Below are positions 51,918 through 61,518 of a DNA stretch of 64,000 nt, piece by piece. The notes under the pieces were generated by a model, which made no database searches, was not told the DNA's origin, and saw only the letters and a program-made list of their open reading frames with translations. Within the stretch, counting starts at the first letter, position 1, and each line of letters starts with the position of its first letter. The position numbers and the translations under genes are program-made. The DNA is from Rutstroemia sp. NJR-2017a BVV2 (Eukaryota > Ascomycota > Leotiomycetes > Helotiales > Rutstroemiaceae). The stretch covers positions 625,001 through 689,000 of the forward strand of contig NJPS01000004.1 in assembly GCA_002946415.1 (NCBI GenBank), written 5' to 3'.

Positions 51918-52945
51918 CTAGTCTACCCAATTCACATCAATGTCAATATCATCGCCATCCACACTCTCCTTCCCACTCTCAACAAGTGTTTTTGTTATAG
52001 CTGCCTGTAGCTTCTCTGAAAAATTCGCCTCCCCTGGTACCAGCTAGTCTAACTGAAGACCACACATAATCATGCCCATGAAGCCCTTTTTGCCTCTTTG
52101 GCCACAGTTGGATCTTCGTGTTGACTGGGTTCCTGGAAGCGCCTTCGCCAGAATAGCCAGCGCTGCAAGGTGAAAGATTCCGAGTTGATGCCTACACTTC
52201 GCGCTAGTGCTCCTGGCGTGAGCATCTGAAGCTTAGGATGATCCTCATAGGATTGGTTCATCACTGAGAATGTGAGCAGCTTCCACCGACACGTCTCGAC
52301 CCAGATGACCGCGGCAGGAAGCAGAGTGTTTGATGACTCATTGTCTGTCTCGAGGGCTTCGCGTAAAAACCAAAGGGCAGTCAGTCCAAGTGCGTCCTGG
52401 CAGATCTCAAGTGCAAGGGCAGTAGCGGAGAACATAGCAAGGTTGCATTGCTTCTGAACTGTTTCAGGTGCCGCTACCAACTCTTCCCATGATTCCTGCA
52501 CGTTGACGGCGAAGCGGTAGGATTCCCAAGGTGGTGATGTACTCTCAGTGGGATGAAGGCTTCTACGGAGAGAGTCGTAGTCTTTCGTGCATAGTAGCAA
52601 CGAGAGAGCTTATGCTGGAACGGATCATCCTTCTCGAGGACCTGTGCAGTGTCCAAGAACAAGGACCAAAAAAAGTTAAGCGCATTCGCGGATTCGATGG
52701 GTAGCTTTTGCAAAGCGTCTTTGATGCAATGGAAGCTGAAACTCTGTATAGAAATCAAGGTATCTTGCTTGTCTGTAGCGCTGGAGATATCAATACCATT
52801 GGCATTGAATTCTTCCTTTGCTTCCTTCAGGAACTTCTCCTGTTGGGCGAGATCAAAGGCGCGGACGCTGCTGACATTATGATGCTGGTGACTTTCGAAT
52901 TCAGATGGCAGATTCTGATATGATGTTAACTCCTAGGATAGTGAT
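51918..52945 (-). pseudogene. DUF3632-family protein, broken
   Basis: A fungal protein family of unknown role (DUF3632). Blocks in order from the 5' side: LAQQEKFLKEAKEEFNANGI, QSFSFHCIKDALQKLP, NALNFFWSLFLDTAQVLEKD, LLCTKDYDSLRRSLHP, NVQESWEELVAAPETVQKQC, ICQDALGLTALWFLREALET, the diagnostic FTLQRWLFWRRRFQE, then GFMGMIMCGLQL, VPGEANFSEKLQAAITKTLV and SGKESVDGDDIDIDVNW to a stop at 51918-51920. Reading needs a frame change near 52600, another at an A5G3 run near 52085-52091, and passes a TAG at 52044-52046. No start codon was found; homology begins after an acceptor-like CCTAG near 52945. Could be a recent pseudogene, or partly sequencing error at homopolymers, but the stop and two shifts together argue for loss. 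Confidence 0.75.
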
Positions 52946-53700
52946 ACTGTGAAATGGTGACTGGGGTAGATGTTCGTCAGTCGTTATATGTATGTATGTA
53001 GTTCGTAGACCGACAAGATGATTCTAGCAATCCTGACCTGTTGAGTAATAGTGACACGAAGTTGGTTGATACCTAGTTGCATAGCAGCAAGATCATGTGC
53101 TTCGATAAATATGTGAGAGTTCTAATTCGACGTTGTTCTAGAAGTTCATGCCGCTTTAGATATCTAAGTCTCTTCTGGTAGTAGCTACAAGGGCAGTGTA
53201 AGTAGTTGTGCCATATACAAGGCTTCAAGCCTCCCGCAATGCAATGCAGCGGCGTAATCCACACTTTTTCAAAATTTTAACGTTCGTACACTAAAAGTCT
53301 GATTGAAAGATGGAGCTCAAATCTCCAAAACGTTTGTCATTTCCTGAAATACACTCAGCCAAGCCCCCAAAGCATTCCCTCAAATTTGTAAACCATAGCC
53401 ACAAGATTGCTATGTTTCTGCATCTCAAAATAGAAAGCTGTGCCGTTGAGTGCGATGTCTAGAGGATTAATCATTGACTCAAATGTTGATCGTTGAGGAC
53501 GACTAGCATCGTCGACATGCCATTTAAATTTCTAATCCGACGGTCAACAGCGGGGGAGGCGGTACTATGTTTGACCAAGACGGAGGAGGGATTTCAGGAC
53601 GGTTTTGGACCATCTAGCCTTCATCTGCTGCTGAACTAGCATTGCTTTCTTTTTAGACATGTCACATTTCCAGTATAATCGTTGCAAACTGGCACAATCC
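52946..53700. other. Intergenic, between decayed genes
   Basis: No supported gene. May include lost 5' exons of the DUF3632 remnant. A short TATG repeat occurs near 52987-52999. Confidence 0.5.
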
Positions 53701-53739
53701 AACTGACTCACAACCTCACTTTCCCCACGGCCAGGGAAC

Positions 53740-54000
53740 TTCAGTCAGGACATTGGTACCATCCCAACTCATCCGCTAGTGATTATACCCGTAGCATTCC
53801 CCTCTTCGAAGCTTTGGTAGGTGGATGTATAAGCGTTGAAGTAGATATCCGGCTTGAGAACAACAAAACAGGGATCCAGATCTTTCGGTGGGTTACAACA
53901 AGAAGTCTCTAAATGTGAGTGGGCGCCGCAGAGCTTGTATTTAGACCCTCTGCATAGGATTCTCGAGAATCAGAACACACACTCAAAAAAACTGTGCAGC
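53740..54000 (+). pseudogene. AIM6-like phosphodiesterase remnant
   Basis: Short remnant similar to the N-terminal part of fungal Aim6-type (PLC-like phosphodiesterase fold) proteins. Three consecutive blocks sit in three different frames: NSSASDYTRSIPLFEALVGG and CISVEVDIRLENN, then DPDLSVGYNKKSLNVSG, then SLYLDPLHRILENQNTHS. In intact relatives these form one run (CHSHNDY...PLFEAL...SVEADIWL...VGH...LYLDPL.RILE). Two frame changes (near 53870 and 53930) and loss of the CHSHNDY metal/active-site sequence show it is dead. Homology fades after about 54000. Confidence 0.65.
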
Positions 54001-54195
54001 GCTCCACAACCGTGGCGGAGCTATGAGAGGATAGTATCCAAGTTTAGCCAAAGAATAACGTTTTGGGTACCAGATTATGAAGCTCAGGGGTTCAAAGCTC
54101 AAACTTTAGCGTGGCTCGAAGACAACATTAAGATATTCTATAAATGTATGCAAAGCTTCGGCTGCCTCACCTTTATAGAGCAATAGAACATGGGC

Positions 54196-54977
54196 TCAAT
54201 CTTTCTGCTTCGCTGGCCTCACCATCCAAACAAACTGCTGTTTATCTCTGCTCTTCCATTTTTCAGGCAATCTCATCTCCCAGCGATCTACATACTGAAA
54301 CCCCTCAGATTCATAAAGAGGACGGCCGTACTCAGTAGCTTCAACCACCGCCTAGAAGTTTCACTGAGGTCAGCCAATGAAGATATAGACCAAACGACTG
54401 TAAATCTTTCGTATCAAGCATTGGAGTATCGTACCATGACGCCGAGCTCATCGGCAAGAGAAGTTCCCCATTTCACTAGGAGACGACCCGCACCTCGGCG
54501 CTGGTGCTCAGGGTCGACGGTCAAGAGATCCAAGGCTAAGATAAGTTGTTAGACACACCCTTGATCTTTGCGTAGATAGCACCTACCAACCAAGTTCCCT
54601 CCCGAATCCTTGATCGCTTTGCGACGATGATTCAAGTATTCTCGGTCTAGCAACTGAGCATACTCCTTTTCCTCGCTATTCTCCCAAAAATCGCCATCTA
54701 GATCCCCCTCAGCCGGTATATTATTCTTATAGACGTTCCATTTAGCCTGTGCGATCATAAGTCCCGTGTCGGTATCAGTGACTTTAAGAAAAGTAACAGA
54801 AGGGTCTGTCTTCTTTGCGCTCAACATGCGAGATGACCCTTGTGCTCGGCCTGCAGGTGTATGATGCGCGGGATACGCGGCTTCGATATATGGGAGCTCG
54901 TGGCCGAAAGATAGGCTCATGATTTCGAAGGCGCGAGACATGTCTGCATCGCTGCAGACTTCCAGCTTCAGGACCAT
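54196..54977 (-). CDS. GNAT-family N-acetyltransferase
   Basis: Acetyl-CoA-dependent acetyltransferase of the GNAT fold. Exons 54587-54977, 54435-54535 and 54196-54351 on the minus strand; 215 residues. Motifs: MVLKLEVCSDADMSRAFEIM at the N-terminus, the central strand MIAQAKWNVYKN, the acetyl-CoA loop VDPEHQRRGAGRLLVKWG (the Q/R-x2-G-x-G/A signature), then ATEYGRPLYESEGFQYVDRW. Start is set at the ATG 54975-54977, because the frame upstream (to 55121) is Ser-rich and not family-like. For the second intron two acceptors are possible; the one before GCGGTGG (54352-54354) is chosen since the other brings a stop. Substrate unknown. It lies just beside the pseudogene cluster but looks intact. Confidence 0.85.
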
Positions 54978-55965
54978 GGGGGCGAAATCAAATTGAGGTG
55001 CTTGATCTGACTGGAAATAACACGAGAAGTATATCCGAAAGGAAACTACAGAAGTCTCAAGTAAACTAGCGCAGGACGATGAAGATGTCTTGAGTTGCTT
55101 AGAACTGCGCCGCTTTCCCACTGAATTGATTGCTCAAGGGAAGCCCAAAGTAGAACGAGTTCCAACAGTCACACCTCTTTCTATCTATATTTATATAATG
55201 TTGAGTATGGATCCGGAGGAGATACACTCACTGCCACGTAACCCGTTCTGTACTATGTGAGGCCAGCGCAGAATAAGGGCTGGCCTATACGGGGGTGTGT
55301 GTTGGGTTTATGCAGCTATTTTAGTATGCTTTTGTATTCTAAGATTTATATCTTTACTTTTTGTCTACTTTTAATTACTTCTTATTATGTTTCCTTACAA
55401 ATGCTGCACTACCTGCTATACAAGGGGCCCCAGCATTTATAGCAATCAGTACCGCCGGTGTACCGACCGGTAGTAAGTTGATTTGGAAAGTTTAACTGGC
55501 TATCCAAAGGCATATCACACAAGCGAAGAATAAGGGGCTTGTGCCAAGATATTGGGGAACAGTTGCTTGGCCAATTTCCTGGAGGAACTATGTATGGAGG
55601 ACTTTGGTTGAGAAGAAGACGAGACTAATAAACGTAGACAATATTCGAGAAGGGAGCCGGTGGAATTGGAACTGGTGCACTGTTGGTGCGCTGGTCCTTT
55701 GCGGATATTGACTAGAATACATTTCGTATCATTTGTGAAGCAAATGTTGGTATGGTCCGTGCTCAGTTAACTGCCTCAAGCAGAAAAGTGCCCGGAATAA
55801 AAATTCTTCCGAGAATGCGGTTCACCCCACCAGCACCAAAAAATATTTTGGGTCCCTACACCAGAGTTCCGTCACCTAGTTATTCTCCGCACCGTTGCCG
55901 CAGACTGCATCTTTCTTTCCGAGCGCGCAATCGTCCAAAATATCAAGACCCATCTCCCAATTCAA
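54978..55965. other. Intergenic with AT-rich stretch
   Basis: About 1 kb. The part at 55320-55400 is markedly T-rich, followed by a GC-rich short inverted word near 55450-55470 (accgccggtgtaccgaccggt). Could be an old repeat, but no family can be named. Confidence 0.4.
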
Positions 55966-56452
55966 ATGGGTAAACCTAAGCGTAACGTCCTGGCGGCCGC
56001 CGAACAGACTTCTACCCCACCAGATGCTTTGACGGAGACCCAATCGATCGCCCGTGTCGTCAAGGCTGAGGGTAACAACTTATACTCATGCCTTCTTCCG
56101 GATCAGAAGACCATCCTTGCTGAATTGCCCTCTCGATTCCGAAATACAATATGGATCAAACGCGGAGGTTATGTCTTAATTGACACTAAGGAAGCTGAAG
56201 TGCGAGAGAATAAGATTGGGGGCGAAATCATAAATGTCGTCCGCGATGAGCGGGCTTGGAGGAAGGAAACTTATTGGTAAGATGCAACTCAACCGTCTCG
56301 TTGAGACATTCTGCTGAGCTTGACCAAATCCTAACCTCTTTTCTTGTAGGCCGAAAGAATTCGTCAAAAGTACCGCGTACCCAGAGGATTCCGATGACGA
56401 AGAATCGACAGTAGGCAAGATGCCACCATCAGACTCGGAGGAGGAGGAATGA
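55966..56452 (+). CDS. EIF1AD-like S1/eIF1A-type RNA-binding protein
   Basis: Small OB-fold protein related to translation factor eIF1A and best matched to EIF1AD, a nuclear and cytosolic factor. Exons 55966-56276 and 56350-56452; 137 residues. It starts MGKPKRNVLAAAEQ, then the OB fold: SIARVVKAEGNNLYSCLLPD, ILAELPSRFRNTIWIKRGGY, VLIDTKEAEVRENKIGGEII. The end is acidic (YPEDSDDEEST, PPSDSEEEE), typical of EIF1AD. The intron splits the Trp codon at ETYW; the joined frame runs to a TGA at 56450-56452. Only 82 bases separate its stop from the convergent ALG3 stop, so the 3' UTRs probably overlap. Confidence 0.9.
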
Positions 56453-56534
56453 TTTGAATATACTATACCCCGGACTACGCGATTCAATGGCGGAAGTGCA
56501 AACGGCGATCAGGAGCCCAGTTCGCAACCGCACA

Positions 56535-58064
56535 TTAAGAGTCCTTCTTGCAAGCAGCACCCTGACCTTTCTCGGTAACAAAATCATGTCTTGTTCCCCA
56601 CCATACACTGGCCACAGTCACGAACATACTGCCGACCACCACCAAAGAACTTACATTGGTACTTGGATATACATTCCAAGCCCATTCTTGCGCCGCCCAC
56701 AAGCCATATTGGAGGATAGGGTGCATCCCACTGCGCCAAAGAAGGAATGGTGTGGCCCAAGCAAGATAGGCATAAAATTGATAGTGGAGAGATCGAGCGA
56801 AGAGCATGCCGACTGTCATGGCTGTCAAAATTGTCGTCAAAATATAGTTGGGTGAAATGGAAACGGAAACCGCGTGTTGCCTCTGTCCCAGTGGTTCATC
56901 CATCTTCAAAGCGGACCGCACTAAGTCCATTATTGACTTCTCTGCGGGCTTAATCCATCTAGTAGTTGCAAATAGGATCAAGGTGCTGACATGTCCCACT
57001 AATAAAGAAGTCGAGAAGCCTTTACTGAGGAATGTCTCTTCACCCAGAAACCTCCAATTGACCGTCCATTTAAACAAAAATACTCTTGAGAACTCGAATG
57101 CCCTACTCAAATAGCCAATCGCATTAGTCGGCAAGAATGGAAAAGCAATCACAGTCTGCAATTGTGCCATGAGCCATGCCTGCTTGAGACTCGGCTGCAA
57201 GCCTTTCACCAGGAAAAGCATGATTCCAATAGATGGCAGGGCCAACAACAGTGACATCTTGATCCCCAATCCCCAACTGTATGCCATACTCCCAACCGTC
57301 CATATGCGTCGTTGGAAAAAGTATATAGCTACCCAGAGGAAGAAAACCGCGAAACAGTCGTTGAACAGTCGGAGGACGAATATACTATGCAAACGCTTCG
57401 AGAGGACGAGCATAGGAAATATATAATGCGGCGCCTAGACGTGACAATCTCTTCGTTAGCAAATCAATTCCATCCAAGCCCAATTCTACTTTTCCCAGAC
57501 ATTTTCTCCTGTCCTGTACACACAGAGGGACACCCACCTTAGCCCTCCTATAACACGCCAACACCAAGCCCAACGTGCCTAAGTATAAAACCCCAAATAT
57601 CCGCTGCGCAACCAAGATATCGCGGCCATGGTCCGTCACCCACCACAACGCATAGTAGATCCAGACGTGTGCGGCGGGGTAGACCAGCGGGCCAGTCCCG
57701 CCTTTGATGGCCGTGTAGTCGCGCTCGCCGTGTGCGAATTGCGAGATCTGGGACATGTATGCTTCCCAGTCTATTTCGGTGTCTGTGTGGGAGGAGGGGA
57801 GGTTAGCTTAGGATGGGTAGGTGGAAGGATGAGGGGTAGGATAATGGGTAATGAGAGGGAGAGATGTTTGTTGTGGGAAAAGAAGGAGGGGATAGTACAG
57901 GGAATGAAGTATATAATCGCGCTGCAGAGAAGTGCCTCGAAGACGAGTATTAGAGCTGGCACATAGCGGGAGAGAAAGTGCTCGCCCATGGCGAGTTGTT
58001 TGAGTTGGAGGAGGTAGGCATCTTGTATAGATGATTGCTGTTTCTCAATGGTTTTGGGCGCCAT
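56535..58064 (-). CDS. ALG3: Dol-P-Man:Man5GlcNAc2-PP-Dol alpha-1,3-mannosyltransferase
   Basis: ER membrane enzyme that adds the first lumenal mannose to the lipid-linked oligosaccharide for N-glycosylation. Exons 57899-58064, 57538-57782 and 56535-57434 on the minus strand; 436 residues. Diagnostic parts: EIDWEAYMSQISQF, DYTAIKGGTGPLVYPAAHVW, YIFPMLVLSKRLHSIFVLRL, FNDCFAVF, GIKMSLLLALPSIG, FLPTNAIGYLSRAFEFSRVF and FKWTVNWRFLGEE. About ten or more hydrophobic segments. The lumenal Glu/Asp (EIDWEAYM) typical of this family is present. The final residues (HDFVTEKGQGAACKKDS) include basic Lys close to the end, suited to ER retrieval. All joins keep frame. Confidence 0.94.
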
Positions 58065-58382
58065 CTTCAATGGTATACAAGAATACCACCACAGGATGCA
58101 GATATAGAGAAGAGCAATTGGAGTGTAAGATTACTCTTGCGCAGTTGAAAAGAACAGAAGCAACGCACAGAAATTGAGGCGTACGTAAACACATGCGCAG
58201 TAAAGCTACAGTGTCTCAGGGCTCCAAAATAAGCTTTCGGCAGCAAATGGATGCAGGGGTGCAACGCCTAAAGTGCTTGCCTGAACGTCATTTAGAGCTT
58301 TGTTTGCGGGGGGGGCTTTGAATTCCGCAATTCTCAGCCAGAAAAAGAATTGAATCCAGTTCAGTTCAATAAATCCAACAAA
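58065..58382. promoter_or_regulatory. Divergent promoter, ALG3 / mitochondrial protein
   Basis: 318 bases between divergent start codons. No clear element recognised. Confidence 0.4.
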
Positions 58383-58847
58383 ATGTTCTCCTTACCACGA
58401 ACCCAAGCTCGTACTCTCCTACGATCCTCCTTCCGCCGAACCGCCATATCCAGCTTCACCTCACACGCCTATCGACCCGTGCATTTCACCATCCGCCCTA
58501 CCAAACCCAAACCCAAACCCAATTCCACACCCCTCCATTCCCGCGCCCTTTCCACACCACCCCAACCAGAGCCCGAATCCGCAGACGCGCTCATCGAGCA
58601 GCTCACAGACCAATACGGCACGGCGCGCGACGAATTCGAGATCGCGTCGGAGGAGACGGATAAGAAGTCGATCTACGCGGCGGACGACCGCGCGGCCGCG
58701 TTCGAGGAGTGGGAGGTGTTGAGGGAGATGTATGAGCGGGCGTTGGAGGGGAGGTTTGGGGAGGAGGTGCGCACGAGGGTGGGGCATCGGATTCGGGAGT
58801 TGGAGAGGGGGTTGGAGGGGTTGGAGGAGAGGGCGAGGGAGGATTAG
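58383..58847 (+). CDS. Small protein, probably mitochondrial, unknown function
   Basis: Single exon, 154 residues, not recognised. The first about 65 residues are rich in R, S, T and P with almost no acid (MFSLPRTQARTLLRSSFRRT, HFTIRPTKPKPKPNSTPLHS), a good mitochondrial presequence, with a likely cleavage near RALSTPP. The mature part (about 65-154) is helical and charged: ADALIEQLTDQYGTARDEFE, EEWEVLREMYERALEG, TRVGHRIRELERGLEGLEER; it may form a coiled coil. Codons in the second half are strongly G-rich. Start is the ATG at 58383; an upstream in-frame non-ATG codon is ignored. Intact gene status is supported by codon bias and targeting pattern, not by a named family. Confidence 0.68.
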   Translation: MFSLPRTQARTLLRSSFRRTAISSFTSHAYRPVHFTIRPTKPKPKPNSTPLHSRALSTPPQPEPESADALIEQLTDQYGTARDEFEIASEETDKKSIYAADDRAAAFEEWEVLREMYERALEGRFGEEVRTRVGHRIRELERGLEGLEERARED

Positions 58848-59311
58848 GGGGGGCGGGCTTGGGGTTGATGTGAGGGGGTTGGGAGGGTGAGGAGGGGAGG
58901 GGAGGGCTGGAGAGGGAGAGATGTAGGTGGAAGGAGATTCTGTGAAAGGGGGTGGGGTGGTTGTTGAAAGCGTGGCTGTATGATATCCGGGGACAGACAT
59001 GAAGAAAGTTCACAACAACATAATGTCAATGAAGGGAAGACTATATATATTTTCACGAATGACGTGGTCCTCACCCACAGCGGACAAAAGCAAAAACCAA
59101 ATTTATCCGATACTTTGTTATTCCATATCATAGGCTGTCTATTATGTACAAGATGTGGCATACAAGATGTAGACGCAAAGAAACCGTATCAGTTTACTTG
59201 ACAGCCGTCAACCGGGTATTTTAAGACAAAACAAGTGCCCCCATTACTAAAATCCCAAACAAAAGAAAAACCGATAAGCTGCTCGGGGGGTGGGGGGTAT
59301 TTAAAAAGTCC
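58848..59311. other. Convergent 3' intergenic region
   Basis: 460 bases; the first 110 are G-rich on the plus strand. Nothing else seen. Confidence 0.6.
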
Positions 59312-60989
59312 TCAGTGATGAGAAAGCTCATCCGAGCTTGGGTATTCCTCTCCATCGTAGTCATCAGTCATCTCTTCGTCTTCCTCGTCTTGTTGATACT
59401 CGTCTTCGTCTCCTTCACCTTCATCGATTTCGTCCTCTTCAATTTCTTCATCATCACATCCGGTCTGTTCAGTCTCGGTATCTTCGTCCTCCTCTCCATC
59501 TATTATTGTGGTTTGAGTATTCTGATCCGCCTCACTTTCCGATACTTCGACTTCCTCTTCTGCACTGACTGATTGCCGATCTTCACTCTTATCCATATCA
59601 ACACCATTCATCTCATTTTCAAGTCTCAACCTCTCTTCACGCTCTCTTTGCTTCTTCTCCCTTTTCGCTTGACGTCGAAGTCTCTCTTCCGCCTCGGCTG
59701 GGCTTTCGAGCTCATCTTCATAAGGATCGAACACAGGAGGATCGTCCTCCAATCGATCTTTGATTGACATCATATACCTCTTGGCTACTGTAGCAACTAT
59801 GGCAATGGACAGCCCGTTCCAAAAGTGCTTTGTGGAGTCATCAAAGTCGCAATGGCCGATATGTCTAATGGCTGCATTGGGGTCTGAGGAGTCCATAGTA
59901 ACGAAAATAGTTTTCATCTGCGCACAGAGGATGCCATAGATAATTGGAGGGCGTCGAGAGTACATTTCGACTTCTCCCGTGGCAGTTGTGATTGGCTTAG
60001 GTAGTAAAAGCGTTTCGCGATGTTGTTTGGCGAGATAGTTCATCTGATCCTTGAGTGTCTTCTGGACTTCACTACTGGTTGCGCCCCATCGACCACGTAT
60101 GAGAGCCAGAACTGGAATGAACTTCTTCTTGTGGTAGCCACCATCTTTTTCAGTCCATGTAATGTAATGTTGAATAATTTGTTCCATAAGAGCTTCCGTA
60201 GGCCCATTGACACTCTTTCTAGCTTGCAAGCGCCAACCAAGTTTCGAAGTGAGCTCCTCTAGTGCACCAAAGCCTGTTTGAAATTAGTTTTTGCGCTTGA
60301 TAGGAAATTTGGATTATCCTACCTCTTTCGCCATCTCCAAGATTATATCCTATGAATGCACTTTTATCTTCCGTATCCCACATTGCCTCTGGAACCTGTC
60401 GAAAGTGGTACGCTCTCCAAGAAACTGGTAGAACAGGCTCATGGCCCCTCAATTCTAGTCGCTCGAGTAAAAAGACCTCTTCTGGCAACCATTCACCAGC
60501 AGCCCGAACACTTTCAACTCTCTCCTTTGCCAGAGTTAATTCGGCTTGTCTTCGGAGGTATTCCTGGACTTTGCGATTTGCTATCATGGCCTCATCTTCT
60601 TCATCTTCCTCTTCTTCCTCATCTTCGACTTCGTCTTCGTCTTCCGTATTTTCCATGGACATATCGTCATCTTCACTATCCATTGGTGACAAAGATCGTT
60701 GCGGAGAGACCTCGTCGGCAGAAAATCCATATTCACCAACCTCGTCGTCCTGTCTTGAACGCTTGAGTGGATTTCCTGTCGACTGTCTTCTGCCTGGCGA
60801 CGTATAATAACTTTGATTTATGCGGTCGTAGGCGTTTCCGAGCGCCTTTTTGTCTCGAGGTTCTGAAAGAAATAGGGATTCCCCAGCAGCATCGTGAGTT
60901 GGTGTTTGAGGCCCAATCGTTCGACGGCGTTTTGCTGCTGGAGAAAGGTAGTTGACAACCGCATCCTTTAGTTTAGCAATTTGATCCAT
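59312..60989 (-). CDS. Acidic nuclear-type protein of unknown function
   Basis: Exons 60323-60989 and 59312-60273 on the minus strand; 542 residues. I do not recognise a named family. Layout: short N-terminal helix (MDQIAKLKDAVVNYLSPAAK) and KRRR, a likely nuclear signal; a Ser/Asp-rich acidic stretch (DEDEVEDEEEEEDEEDEA); a folded-looking middle (about 140-400) with EYLRRQAELTLAKERVESVR, EWLPEEVFLLERLELRGHEP, VSWRAYHFRQVPEAMWDTED, KFIPVLALIRGRWGATSSEV and GHCDFDDSTKHFWNGLSIAI; a Lys/Arg/Glu helix (RRQAKREKKQREREERLRLE); and a second acidic tail to the end. The start ATG 60987-60989 is chosen as the first in frame. Middle section looks conserved by codon use and composition; acidic flanks suggest a chromatin or ribosome-assembly role, but that is only a guess. 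Confidence 0.8.
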
Positions 60990-61518
60990 GTTGAGAGAAC
61001 TGAATTTTGTATCCAAAGCGGCAGATTCGTTGGTGTTATTTTCTTAATTTATTCGCATCGAGCTCCTTTCAACTAACTTATCCAAGTCTCTTTCAACCTT
61101 TGTTTGAGAGCGCAAGGCTGAACTGAGTAGATTCTTTGTAGTTGTTGCTAGATCGACCGAGAAATGAAATATTCAGAAAGTTATCAATAGACCTACCGAG
61201 AAGTGGAATTGGGAAGCTCCATCCCTTCCGCTCTAGGATTTATTGCATTGTTGTTTTGTTCAGTCCTCGAACGCGATTTTGTAATTGTGAATTTGTGTAC
61301 TTGTAAACATTGGAAGATCTGGGGTATGTACTGTAAGTTTAGATTACGGTGGTCCGAGCTTCTAATGCTGCGCGAAAATTGTGTACTGCATTAGCTCCCG
61401 CATTGATTGGTCTTCATTATTATTGCCTAGAGCTTCTGCTCACAGGTGCTTGAACTTCGCTAGACTGAGCTGTGACAAGACAGAGGAAAGTCCATTATGA
61501 TCTTAACTAGAAAGCTAT
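60990..61518. other. Intergenic
   Basis: 530 bases; nothing notable seen. Confidence 0.6.

Noticed and set aside
54000..54186. Open frame after the AIM6 remnant (WRSYERIVSKFSQRITFWVP)
   Set aside because: It looks protein-like but I cannot link it to Aim6 or any other family; not enough for a feature.
54978..55121. Longer N-terminus for the GNAT protein from an ATG at 55119-55121
   Set aside because: The added 48 residues are Ser-rich and not like the family; the next ATG starts directly at the GNAT fold.
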